Shown: positions 15,567 to 24,280 of the stretch, one piece after another
How the letters are laid out: every line of letters begins with the position of its first letter
Position numbering within the stretch: position 1 is the first letter of the stretch
Assembly (NCBI RefSeq): GCF_030381805.1
Contig: NZ_JAUDRH010000004.1
Location: forward strand, 62,001 to 126,000
Length of the DNA: 64,000 bases
Source: Chlorogloeopsis sp. ULAP01
Lineage (GTDB): Bacteria; Cyanobacteriota; Cyanobacteriia; Cyanobacteriales; Nostocaceae
Reading direction: 5' to 3'
Position numbers and translations under genes: made by a program
Notes under the pieces: model-generated
What the model saw: only the letters and a program-made list of their open reading frames with translations
Database searches by the model: none
What the model was told of the DNA's origin: nothing

Positions 15567-18500
15567 ATGCCCACTGAACAGTTAACCAAAGAAAGCGATA
15601 ATTTAGATTTAAAACAACTACTGAGAACCCTATCAGCTGTAAAAAAAGGCGACTTTTCAGCGCGAATGCCCATAGATCAAACTGGCATGGCAGGAAAAAT
15701 TGCCGATGCACTCAACGATATTATTGAGCAAAATGAGCGACTAGCAGCAGAGCTACAGCGAATTGGTAACGTTGTTGGTAAAGAAGGCAAAATCTCCGAA
15801 CGTGCTTCTTTGGGAAATGTACGCGGTTCTTGGTCTGCTTGTGTTACTTCTGTCAATACACTGATTACAGATTTAGTGCAGCCGACAGCGGAAACAGCAC
15901 GAGTAATCCGGGCAGTGGCAAATGGCGATTTATCTCAAAGGATTGCACCAGAAATTGAAGGCAGGCCCCTCAAAGGAGAATTTTACCAAACTGCCCAAAT
16001 GGTAAATACGATGGTGGATCAGCTCAATGGGTTTGCCAGTGAAGTAACGCGGGTTGCTCGTGAGGTGGGAACTGAAGGAAAACTTGGTGTGCAAGCCCAA
16101 GTGCCAGGAGTGGCTGGTACTTGGAAGGATTTAACTGATAGCGTCAACTTGATGGCAGGTAACTTGACTGCTCAAGTCCGTAATATTGCTGAAGTAACAA
16201 CAGCAGTGGCAAATGGCGACCTTTCTAAGAAAATTACCGTTGATGTTAAAGGTGAGATTTTAGAGTTGAAAGATACCATTAACACAATGGTAGATCAACT
16301 CAATTCCTTTGCGTCTGAAGTCACGCGAGTTGCCCGTGAAGTAGGTATAGAAGGAAAACTCGGCGTGCAAGCAGAAGTTAGAGGTGTCGCTGGCACTTGG
16401 CGAGACTTGACAGAGTCGGTGAATATGATGGCAGGTAACTTGACTGCTCAAGTCCGTAATATTGCTGAAGTAACGACAGCTGTGGCAAATGGTGACCTCT
16501 CAAAGAAGATTACTGTTAATGTCAAGGGTGAAATTTTAGAGTTGAAAAACACCGTGAACATCATGGTGGATCAGCTCAATTCCTTTGCGTCTGAGGTAAC
16601 GCGGGTTGCACGGGAAGTAGGTGCAGAAGGAAAACTCGGTGGTCAAGCAGAAGTCAAGGGTGTAGCTGGTACATGGAAAGACTTGACTGACAGCGTGAAC
16701 TTTATGGCGGGTTCTCTGACTGCACAAGTGCGCAATATTGCTGAAGTAACGACAGCCGTGGCCAATGGTGACCTTTCCAAGAAAATCACTGTCGATGTCA
16801 AAGGCGAAATTTTGGAGTTGAAGAACACCATTAATACAATGGTGGATCAGCTCAATTCCTTTGCTTCTGAGGTAACGCGGGTAGCTCGTGAGGTGGGAAC
16901 CGAAGGTAAGCTTGGCGTGCAAGCCCAAGTGCCAGGTGTTGCTGGCACGTGGAAGGACTTGACCGACAGTGTGAACATGATGGCAGGAAATTTGACAGGA
17001 CAAGTCCGTAATATTGCGGAAGTTGCTACAGCAATTGCCAACGGTGATCTCTCCAAGAAAATTACTGTCGATGTTAAAGGCGAAATTTTTGAACTCAAAA
17101 ACACCATTAATATCATGGTGGATCAGCTTGGTTCCTTCGCTTCTGAGGTAACGCGGGTTGCACGGGAGGTAGGTTCTGAAGGTAAACTTGGCGTACAAGC
17201 AGATGTCAGAGGTGTAGCAGGTACTTGGAAAGACTTGACCGATAGTGTGAACTTCATGGCGGGCTCTTTGACAGCACAGGTACGCAACATTGCCGAAGTG
17301 ACGACAGCAGTAGCAAATGGCGATTTATCCAAGAAAATCACCGTTGATGTTAAAGGTGAAATTTTAGAACTCAAAAACACCATTAACACAATGGTGGATC
17401 AGCTTAACTCCTTTGCTGGTGAAGTGACGCGAGTTGCCCGCGAAGTAGGCGCAGAAGGTAAGCTGGGCGTGCAAGCGGAAGTGAAGGGTGTTGCTGGTAC
17501 GTGGAAGGACTTGACTGACAGTGTAAACTTCATGGCGGGTTCTTTAACAGCACAGGTACGCAACATAGCTGAAGTGACGACAGCAGTGGCAAATGGTGAC
17601 CTTTCCAAGAAAATCACCGTTGATGTCAAGGGTGAGATTTTAGAACTCAAAAACACCATTAACACAATGGTGGATCAGCTTAGTTCTTTCGCTTCTGAAG
17701 TAACGCGGGTAGCCCGTGAAGTGGGAACCGAAGGAAAACTTGGTGTGCAAGCTGAGGTTAAAGGTGTTGCAGGTACTTGGAAAGACTTGACCGGTGCAGT
17801 AAATATGATGGCGGGTAACCTCACCGATCAAGTGCGCAGTATTGCAGAAGTTGCTACAGCAATCGCTAACGGTGATCTTTCCAAGAAAATTACGGTACAA
17901 GTAAAAGGTGAAATTCTGGAGTTGAAAAGCACCATTAATATTATGGTGGATCAGCTCAATTCCTTTGCTTCTGAGGTAACGCGGGTTGCACGGGAGGTAG
18001 GTTCTGAAGGTAAACTTGGCGTACAAGCAGATGTCAGAGGTGTTGCCGGCACTTGGAAAGATTTAACCGACAGCGTTAACTTTATGGCTGGTTCTTTGAC
18101 AGCACAGGTGCGTAACATTGCCGCAGTGACAACAGCAGTGGCAAATGGTGACCTTTCCAAGAAAATCACCGTTGATGTCAAGGGTGAGATTTTAGAACTT
18201 AAAAACACTATCAACACGATGGTGGATCAGCTTAACTCCTTTGCTTCTGAGGTAACGCGGGTTGCACGGGAGGTAGGAACTGAAGGTAAACTCGGTGTCC
18301 AAGCAGAAGTCAAGGGTGTTGCTGGCACTTGGAAGGACTTGACAGACAGCGTGAATATGATGGCTGGAAATTTGACATCGCAAGTCCGTAATATTGCTGA
18401 AGTTGCGACGGCAGTGGCGAATGGTGATCTTTCTAAGAAAATCACTGTTGATGTCAAAGGTGAGATTTTGGAGTTAAAAAACACCATAAACACGATGGTG

Positions 18501-21500
18501 GATCAGCTTAACTCCTTTGCTTCTGAGGTAACGCGGGTTGCACGGGAGGTAGGAACCGAAGGTAAACTTGGCGTGCAAGCTTATGTGCGGGGTGTTGCTG
18601 GCACGTGGAAAGATTTAACCGATAACGTTAACTCGATGGCAGGCAACCTGACGGCACAGGTGCGCAACATTGCTGAAGTGACGAAGGCGGTGGCAAATGG
18701 TGACCTTTCTAAGAAAATCACTGTTGATGTCAAAGGTGAAATTTTCGAGTTGAAAAATACTATCAATGTAATGGTAGATCAACTTAGTTCCTTTGCATCA
18801 GAAGTAACGCGGGTTGCACGGGAGGTAGGAACTGAAGGAAAACTTGGCGGACAAGCCCAGGTTCAAGGTGTAGCTGGAACATGGAAAGATTTGACCGACA
18901 ATGTGAACTCGATGGCGAGTAACTTGACGGCACAGGTGCGAGGCATTGCCAAGGTGGTGACAGCAGTTGCTAACGGTGATTTGAAGCGGAAACTGATGCT
19001 GGATGCCAAGGGCGAAATCGAGGCTTTGGCAGAAACAATCAATGAAATGATTGATACACTGGCGACTTTTGCTAATCAAGTCACCACAGTGGCGCGGGAA
19101 GTAGGGATTGAAGGTAAGTTAGGCGGGCAAGCCAAAGTACCGGGGGCTGCTGGTACCTGGAAAGATTTAACCGATAACGTCAACGAACTAGCTGCCACAC
19201 TAACTACTCAGTTGCGGACGATCGCCGAAGTGGCAACTGCCGTTACTAAGGGTGACTTGACACGTTCAATTTCCGTTGAAGCTCAAGGTGAAGTAGCCAT
19301 CCTCAAAGACAACATCAACCAGATGATTGCCAACCTGCGAGAAACAACGCAGAAAAATACCGAACAAGACTGGTTGAAAACGAACCTGGCTAAGTTCACT
19401 CGGATGCTACAAGGGCAGCGCGATTTAGAAACTGTATCTAAACTAATTCTCTCGGAGTTGGCACCACTGGTGGGTGCATCTCATGGCGTTTTCTACATTG
19501 TAGAAGCTGCGGAAACTCCAGCATTTTTAAAACTACTCAGCAGCTATGCCTATCGCGAACGCAAACATCTTGCCAACCGCTTTTACTTGGGTGAAGGCTT
19601 GGTGGGACAATGTGCTTTAGAAAAAGAACGGATTTTGCTGACGGAAGTACCGCACAACTATATCAAAATTAGTTCTGGCTTGGGCGAAGCGACTCCCCTC
19701 AATGTTGTGGTGCTACCCGTACTATTTGAAGGACAAGTAACGGCAGTAATTGAACTTGCTTCCTTCCAACGCTTTAGCGAAATTCACCTGACATTCTTTG
19801 ATCAACTGACAGAAAGTATAGCGATCGTATTAAACACCATCGCTGCCAGTATGCGTACAGAAGAACTACTCAAGCAGTCGCAGTCTCTGGCAGAGGAGTT
19901 ACAAATTCAGCAAAACGAACTTCGGGAAACCAACAAGCGTTTAGAACAACAAGCTCAAACGCTCAAGTCATCCGAGGATTTACTGAAGAACCAGCAAGAA
20001 GAATTACAAAAAACTAATGCCGAGCTAGAAGAAAAGGCAGAGTTATTAGCACAGCAAAATAAAGAGGTTGAGCGCAAAAATCAAGAAATTGAGCAGGCAA
20101 GACTGTCTTTGGAAGAAAAAGCCGAACAGCTGGCGCTTTCGTCCAAGTATAAGTCCGAGTTTCTAGCGAATATGTCGCACGAATTGCGGACACCGCTCAA
20201 CAGCCTATTAATTTTAGCTAAATTGCTAGCGGACAACGTTGATGCTAACCTCACCGATAAGCAAGTAGAATATAGCCGCACAATTTACTCTGCCGGAAAC
20301 GATTTATTGTCATTAATCAACGATATTTTGGATTTGGCAAAAATCGAATCTGGAACCATGTCAATTGACATGGAACAGATGCGGTTGTCCGACTTGCAAG
20401 AGCATATAGAACGTAATTTTAGGCAGTTTGCTCAAGACAAAGGACTTAACTTTACTATTGAACTGGCTCCAGAGTTACCTAAAACAATTTATACCGATGC
20501 TAAACGTCTGCAACAAGTTCTCAAAAATCTTTTGGCAAACGCATTTAAATTCACAGAACGTGGTGAGGTAAACTTACGCATCTTTGAGGCAAAGCAAGGT
20601 TGGAGTTCCGATCGCCAAACTTTGACTAATGCCCCTTGGGTGATAGCCTTGGCAGTCAAGGATACAGGTATTGGCATTGCTCCAGAAAAGCAAAAAATTA
20701 TTTTCGAGGCGTTTCAGCAGGCAGATGGTACCACCAGTCGCAAATATGGCGGTACAGGTTTGGGCTTATCGATTAGTCGGGAAATTACTTACCTACTTGG
20801 TGGTGAAATTAAACTTACTAGTTCGTTGGGAGAAGGTAGCACATTTACGCTATATTTGCCCCAACCAGGAGGAGACAAGGGAGAAAAGCAGACAAGCAGA
20901 CAAGCTGACAAGCAGACAAGCAGACAAGCAGAAGAGTTCTCCCTTACTCTCCCACTCTCCCCCACTCCCCTAATAGACGACAGAGATAACATAGCCCAAG
21001 GCGATCGCGTACTTTTAATTGTCGAAGACGATGTCAAATTCGCCCGCATCTTGTTGGAGATGGCACGGCAACACGAGTTTAAGGGTATTGTCGCCCAGAC
21101 TGGCAATGCAGGTTTAGCTTTAGCAGGGGAATATCAGCCTGCTGCCATTATCCTCGACATTCGCTTACCGGGAATGGACGGTTGGACGGTACTTGATCGC
21201 CTCAAGCACGATCCTAATACTCGCCACATCCCAGTACATATCATGACAGTTGAAGAAGGACGTCAGCGCAGTTTGCAACAAGGAGCGATCGCCTATTTAC
21301 AAAAGCCGATTAATAGCGAAGTGCTGCACCAAGCATTAACCAAAATCAAAGGTTTTGTTGAACGGCGAGTTAAAAATTTGCTGATCGTAGAGGATGATGA
21401 GAATCAACGTCAAAGCATTATAGAACTAATTGGTAACAGCGATGTTGCGACCACTGCCGTGAGTACTGGCAGTGAAGCACTAGCAGCCATTGCCTCCCAG

Positions 21501-22175
21501 CATTATGATTGCCTAGTTCTGGATTTGGGGCTGCCAGACATGGATGGATTTGAGTTGATTGAACAAATCAAATCTTCTCCCCATGGCGAAGCACTTCCGA
21601 TTGTAATTTACACTGGCAGGGAAATAACTAAAGCTCAAGAAACGCAACTGCGGCGTTTAGCAGAGACAATCATCGTCAAGGATGTGCGTTCTCCCGAACG
21701 GCTTTTTGATGAAACGGCTTTGTTTTTGCACCGTGTGCAAGCCCAACTGCCTGCACCCAAACGCTTAATGCTCGAACAATTACAAAACTCTGACTCTCTA
21801 CTTGCAGGCAAAAAAGTACTGATTGTCGATGATGATGTGCGTAACATCTTTGCCCTGACTAGCGTGCTTGAGCGTTATCAAATGCAGATTTTGTATGCAG
21901 AAAACGGTAATGATGGCATTGAAGTTCTACAACACAATCCAGATATCAATGTTGTGCTGATGGATATCATGATGCCAGAAATGGACGGTTACGAAACTAC
22001 CCGCCGCATCCGCCAACTACCCGAATTTAAATCACTACCTATTATTGCTCTGACTGCTAAAGCTATGCAGGGCGATCGCGAAAAATGTATTTCTGCTGGT
22101 GCATCCGATTACATCACAAAACCTGTTGATACCGAACAGTTGCTTTCACTTCTGCGTGTTTGGCTATATCGATAA
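15567..22175 (+). CDS. Giant cytosolic poly-HAMP hybrid histidine kinase with GAF and three receiver domains
   Basis: 2202 residues, no membrane segment. Domains in order: poly-HAMP array (about 12-1260), built from 14 GD-type HAMP starts (GDFSARM, GDLSQRI, ten GDLSKKI, GDLKRKL, GDLTRSI) alternating with EGKLG-type HAMPs in 92-residue modules; GAF (about 1265-1430); coiled coil (1432-1525); HisKA with phospho-acceptor His1538 in MSHELRTPLN; HATPase with NAFKFTERG, DTGIGIAPEK and GGTGLGLSIS; a low-complexity linker (about 1768-1803); three receivers with Asp1864, Asp1986 and Asp2133. The architecture resembles fungal Nik1/group III kinases, which sense osmotic or envelope stress, but with a far longer array. 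CheR, CheB and a second hybrid kinase follow on the same strand. Confidence 0.95.
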   Translation: MPTEQLTKESDNLDLKQLLRTLSAVKKGDFSARMPIDQTGMAGKIADALNDIIEQNERLAAELQRIGNVVGKEGKISERASLGNVRGSWSACVTSVNTLITDLVQPTAETARVIRAVANGDLSQRIAPEIEGRPLKGEFYQTAQMVNTMVDQLNGFASEVTRVAREVGTEGKLGVQAQVPGVAGTWKDLTDSVNLMAGNLTAQVRNIAEVTTAVANGDLSKKITVDVKGEILELKDTINTMVDQLNSFASEVTRVAREVGIEGKLGVQAEVRGVAGTWRDLTESVNMMAGNLTAQVRNIAEVTTAVANGDLSKKITVNVKGEILELKNTVNIMVDQLNSFASEVTRVAREVGAEGKLGGQAEVKGVAGTWKDLTDSVNFMAGSLTAQVRNIAEVTTAVANGDLSKKITVDVKGEILELKNTINTMVDQLNSFASEVTRVAREVGTEGKLGVQAQVPGVAGTWKDLTDSVNMMAGNLTGQVRNIAEVATAIANGDLSKKITVDVKGEIFELKNTINIMVDQLGSFASEVTRVAREVGSEGKLGVQADVRGVAGTWKDLTDSVNFMAGSLTAQVRNIAEVTTAVANGDLSKKITVDVKGEILELKNTINTMVDQLNSFAGEVTRVAREVGAEGKLGVQAEVKGVAGTWKDLTDSVNFMAGSLTAQVRNIAEVTTAVANGDLSKKITVDVKGEILELKNTINTMVDQLSSFASEVTRVAREVGTEGKLGVQAEVKGVAGTWKDLTGAVNMMAGNLTDQVRSIAEVATAIANGDLSKKITVQVKGEILELKSTINIMVDQLNSFASEVTRVAREVGSEGKLGVQADVRGVAGTWKDLTDSVNFMAGSLTAQVRNIAAVTTAVANGDLSKKITVDVKGEILELKNTINTMVDQLNSFASEVTRVAREVGTEGKLGVQAEVKGVAGTWKDLTDSVNMMAGNLTSQVRNIAEVATAVANGDLSKKITVDVKGEILELKNTINTMVDQLNSFASEVTRVAREVGTEGKLGVQAYVRGVAGTWKDLTDNVNSMAGNLTAQVRNIAEVTKAVANGDLSKKITVDVKGEIFELKNTINVMVDQLSSFASEVTRVAREVGTEGKLGGQAQVQGVAGTWKDLTDNVNSMASNLTAQVRGIAKVVTAVANGDLKRKLMLDAKGEIEALAETINEMIDTLATFANQVTTVAREVGIEGKLGGQAKVPGAAGTWKDLTDNVNELAATLTTQLRTIAEVATAVTKGDLTRSISVEAQGEVAILKDNINQMIANLRETTQKNTEQDWLKTNLAKFTRMLQGQRDLETVSKLILSELAPLVGASHGVFYIVEAAETPAFLKLLSSYAYRERKHLANRFYLGEGLVGQCALEKERILLTEVPHNYIKISSGLGEATPLNVVVLPVLFEGQVTAVIELASFQRFSEIHLTFFDQLTESIAIVLNTIAASMRTEELLKQSQSLAEELQIQQNELRETNKRLEQQAQTLKSSEDLLKNQQEELQKTNAELEEKAELLAQQNKEVERKNQEIEQARLSLEEKAEQLALSSKYKSEFLANMSHELRTPLNSLLILAKLLADNVDANLTDKQVEYSRTIYSAGNDLLSLINDILDLAKIESGTMSIDMEQMRLSDLQEHIERNFRQFAQDKGLNFTIELAPELPKTIYTDAKRLQQVLKNLLANAFKFTERGEVNLRIFEAKQGWSSDRQTLTNAPWVIALAVKDTGIGIAPEKQKIIFEAFQQADGTTSRKYGGTGLGLSISREITYLLGGEIKLTSSLGEGSTFTLYLPQPGGDKGEKQTSRQADKQTSRQAEEFSLTLPLSPTPLIDDRDNIAQGDRVLLIVEDDVKFARILLEMARQHEFKGIVAQTGNAGLALAGEYQPAAIILDIRLPGMDGWTVLDRLKHDPNTRHIPVHIMTVEEGRQRSLQQGAIAYLQKPINSEVLHQALTKIKGFVERRVKNLLIVEDDENQRQSIIELIGNSDVATTAVSTGSEALAAIASQHYDCLVLDLGLPDMDGFELIEQIKSSPHGEALPIVIYTGREITKAQETQLRRLAETIIVKDVRSPERLFDETALFLHRVQAQLPAPKRLMLEQLQNSDSLLAGKKVLIVDDDVRNIFALTSVLERYQMQILYAENGNDGIEVLQHNPDINVVLMDIMMPEMDGYETTRRIRQLPEFKSLPIIALTAKAMQGDREKCISAGASDYITKPVDTEQLLSLLRVWLYR
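15901..19270 (+). repeat. 276-bp tandem coding repeats (HAMP modules)
   Basis: From about 16209 the GGTGA(C/T)CT-type motif encoding NGDLSKK recurs at exact 276-bp steps (about 16209, 16485, 16761, 17037, 17313, 17589, 17865, 18141, 18417, 18693), with diverged edge copies near 15925, 18969 and 19245. Central copies are nearly identical at DNA level. The segment around 17145-17212 recurs at 17973-18040, an 828-bp offset, showing that blocks of three modules were duplicated. Confidence 0.92.
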
Positions 22176-22295
22176 GTTTAAATCTTCAGGCAGAGATATT
22201 AGTGATAATTTCTTATTTTTAGATGGATGCCGTATTTAATGCTTTAATTCTATAACAATAATAGTTAACACAATTTCTCCAAATACTTGTACTTA

Positions 22296-22351
22296 AATAT
22301 CCCTCTTTTTAGGAAGGAGATTTTAGGTCTCCTTTCCTAAAAAGGGATATT
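22296..22351. terminator. Long imperfect hairpin after the giant kinase gene
   Basis: The arm starting 22296 (AATATCCCTCTTTTTAGG) pairs with the arm ending 22351 over about 22 bp with one or two bulges and a short TTTTAGG loop. It lies 120 bp after the stop codon. Likely a terminator or a dispersed palindrome. Confidence 0.55.
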
Positions 22352-22423
22352 AAAGGCTGCAAATTTAAGGAGAATAGTCATATCATATAATGTCTGCAAA
22401 ATCACCGATAATAAACAGTTTGT

Positions 22424-22465
22424 AGTAAGGACTTCAGTCCTGGCTTGAGGACTAAAGTCCTCACT
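22424..22465. repeat. Palindromic repeat GTAAGGACTTCAGTCCT type
   Basis: Arms 22424-22441 and 22448-22465 pair at 16 of 18 positions with a 6-base loop. The 22176-22574 gap holds this and the hairpin at 22296-22351, and no gene. This sequence type is a common intergenic palindrome in cyanobacteria (from memory). Confidence 0.7.
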
Positions 22466-22574
22466 ATGAGCAAACATTTTTATTCAGTTTGATTAACCGA
22501 ACATGATATAAAGCCTCTATATATGCTTTTAATCCAAAATCTAAAATCCAAAATTTATATGAGGTATCTTCATT

Positions 22575-23417
22575 GTGGATTTAATAAATATTATGGAGAA
22601 AGAACAACTCGAAGATATAGAAATTCAATTACTTTTAGAAGGTGTATATCGCTATCATGGATTCGATTTTAGAAATTATGCCTTGGCTTCACTTAAACGC
22701 CGGATCTGGAACATGATTCATGCTGAAGGCTTAACTACAGTATCTGGATTGCAAGAAAAAATTCTTCACAATCGCGAATGTCTGGAAAGATTTTTATTTA
22801 ATCTTTCAGTCAATGTTACAACAATGTTTCGCGATCCTGACTTTTTTCTAACATTTAGACAAAAAGTTGTACCAGTACTGAGAACTTATCCTTTTATTCG
22901 CATTTGGCACGCGGGTTGCTCTACAGGCGAAGAGGTTTATTCTATGGCAATTTTGCTTAAAGAAGAAGGTCTTTATCACCGTTCGCGATTATACGCTACT
23001 GATATTAATGATGCTGTGTTACGTAAAGCCAAATCTGGAATTTTTTCTCTAAAATTAATGCAAGAATATACTGCCAATTATATAAAAGCAGGAGGAAAAG
23101 CATCTTTTTCTGAATATTATACTGCTGCATATGGTAATGCTATTTTCTCATCAGAACTGAAGGAAAATATTATTTTTTCATTACACAACTTAGCAACCGA
23201 TAATTCTTTTAATGAATTTAATGTAATTTTTTGTCGGAATGTTTTAATCTATTTTAACAAAGCATTGCAAAGTAGAGTTCATACACTTTTATACGATAGC
23301 TTAATTAGATTAGGAGTTTTAGGCTTAGGACGTCAAGAATCAATCAGGTTTACACCCCATGAAAAAGACTATGAGCAGATAGTAGGCAGTGAAAAGCTTT
23401 ATCGCAGAATTAGTTAG
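22575..23417 (+). CDS. CheR-type protein-glutamate O-methyltransferase
   Basis: 280 residues. All-alpha CheR N-domain (about 10-65) then the SAM-dependent methyltransferase domain with IWHAGCSTGEEVYSMAI (SAM loop), ATDINDAVL (acidic strand 2) and FNVIFCRNVLIYF, all diagnostic. It methylates glutamates on signalling proteins. The frame opens at GTG 22575; an ATG lies seven codons on (22593) and could be the true start. Followed at 107 bp by the CheB-like gene. No chemoreceptor with an MCP domain is encoded nearby, so the target is open; large CheR/CheB/hybrid-kinase sets without MCPs are known in bacteria. Confidence 0.9.
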   Translation: MDLINIMEKEQLEDIEIQLLLEGVYRYHGFDFRNYALASLKRRIWNMIHAEGLTTVSGLQEKILHNRECLERFLFNLSVNVTTMFRDPDFFLTFRQKVVPVLRTYPFIRIWHAGCSTGEEVYSMAILLKEEGLYHRSRLYATDINDAVLRKAKSGIFSLKLMQEYTANYIKAGGKASFSEYYTAAYGNAIFSSELKENIIFSLHNLATDNSFNEFNVIFCRNVLIYFNKALQSRVHTLLYDSLIRLGVLGLGRQESIRFTPHEKDYEQIVGSEKLYRRIS

Positions 23418-23438
23418 TGGTTACACCATTTTGATCTT

Positions 23439-23460
23439 GTCACGCCACTACTGGCGTGAC
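23439..23460. repeat. Perfect short hairpin between cheR- and cheB-like genes
   Basis: GTCACGCCA (23439-23447) and TGGCGTGAC (23452-23460) form a 9-bp stem with a CTAC loop. It begins 21 bp after the CheR stop and could be an attenuator or mRNA processing site between the two genes. Confidence 0.6.
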
Positions 23461-23524
23461 ACGACTACATCATGCACAGATGCGAGGAATATCGCGTCTC
23501 TATTTATCAACCAGTAACAAAATT

Positions 23525-24109
23525 ATGACGTTTAAACTGATTGTTATCGGCACTTCTTTGGGTGGATTAAACGCTTTACAAGTGATACTATCGGGCTTGC
23601 CCCAAAACTTCCCAGTGCCTATAGCTGTTGTCCAACATCGTCATAAAGATTCTGATTACACACTAAGAGCTTTATTGCAGAATTGCACTCAACTAAGTGT
23701 CAAAGAGGCAGAAGACAAAGAAGAAATATTAGCGGGTTCAGTATATTTAGCACCAGCCGATTATCATTTGCTGATAGAAAATAAGGACAAAACCGTAAAT
23801 TATGATTATTTTACTTTGTCTACAGATGCTCCTGTCACCTACGCACGACCATCAATAGATGTGCTTTTTGAGACAGCAGCAGATGCATACGCAGAAAACG
23901 TCATTGGTGTACTGTTGACAGGAGCCAATCAAGATGGTGTGCAAGGACTAGTTAGAATTAAAGCAAGAGGTGGCTTAACTATAGTAGAAGAGCCATCCAC
24001 AGCCTCTTGTCCGATTATGCCTGCTGCTGCCATCACTACTGGAGTGGTAGATAAAATTATACCCTTAGAGGATATTGCATTTTTCTTAGTAAATATCTGC
24101 AAACTTTAA
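23525..24109 (+). CDS. CheB-type methylesterase domain protein (no receiver domain)
   Basis: 194 residues from ATG 23525, where the family begins (KLIVIGTSLGG); an earlier in-frame GTG at 23456 lies within a hairpin and adds unrelated residues. The CheB catalytic triad is present: Ser in GTSLGGLNAL, His in VVQHRHKDSD and Asp in LTGANQDGV. It removes methyl groups from glutamyl methyl esters or deamidates glutamines. It lacks the N-terminal receiver domain of classic CheB, so it is not directly phosphorylation-gated; the neighbouring hybrid kinases may regulate it another way. Confidence 0.9.
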   Translation: MTFKLIVIGTSLGGLNALQVILSGLPQNFPVPIAVVQHRHKDSDYTLRALLQNCTQLSVKEAEDKEEILAGSVYLAPADYHLLIENKDKTVNYDYFTLSTDAPVTYARPSIDVLFETAADAYAENVIGVLLTGANQDGVQGLVRIKARGGLTIVEEPSTASCPIMPAAAITTGVVDKIIPLEDIAFFLVNICKL

Positions 24110-24280
24110 TGCTAAAGTTTTTATCTCAATATTTATTTTCCAATAACCTATAAACTATTGATATTAGCAAACAGGCAAATCTATAACTTAAGATAGTGTG
24201 AACAGAGCCAGCTAACACGTCAAAGTCAATAACAAAGATACCAAAACCGCTTGGTCTATTTCTAAAAGTGTACAGTCGAA

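Noticed and set aside
16260..19079. Many long minus-strand open frames inside the giant kinase gene
   Set aside because: They repeat every 276 bp as antisense shadows of the HAMP modules.
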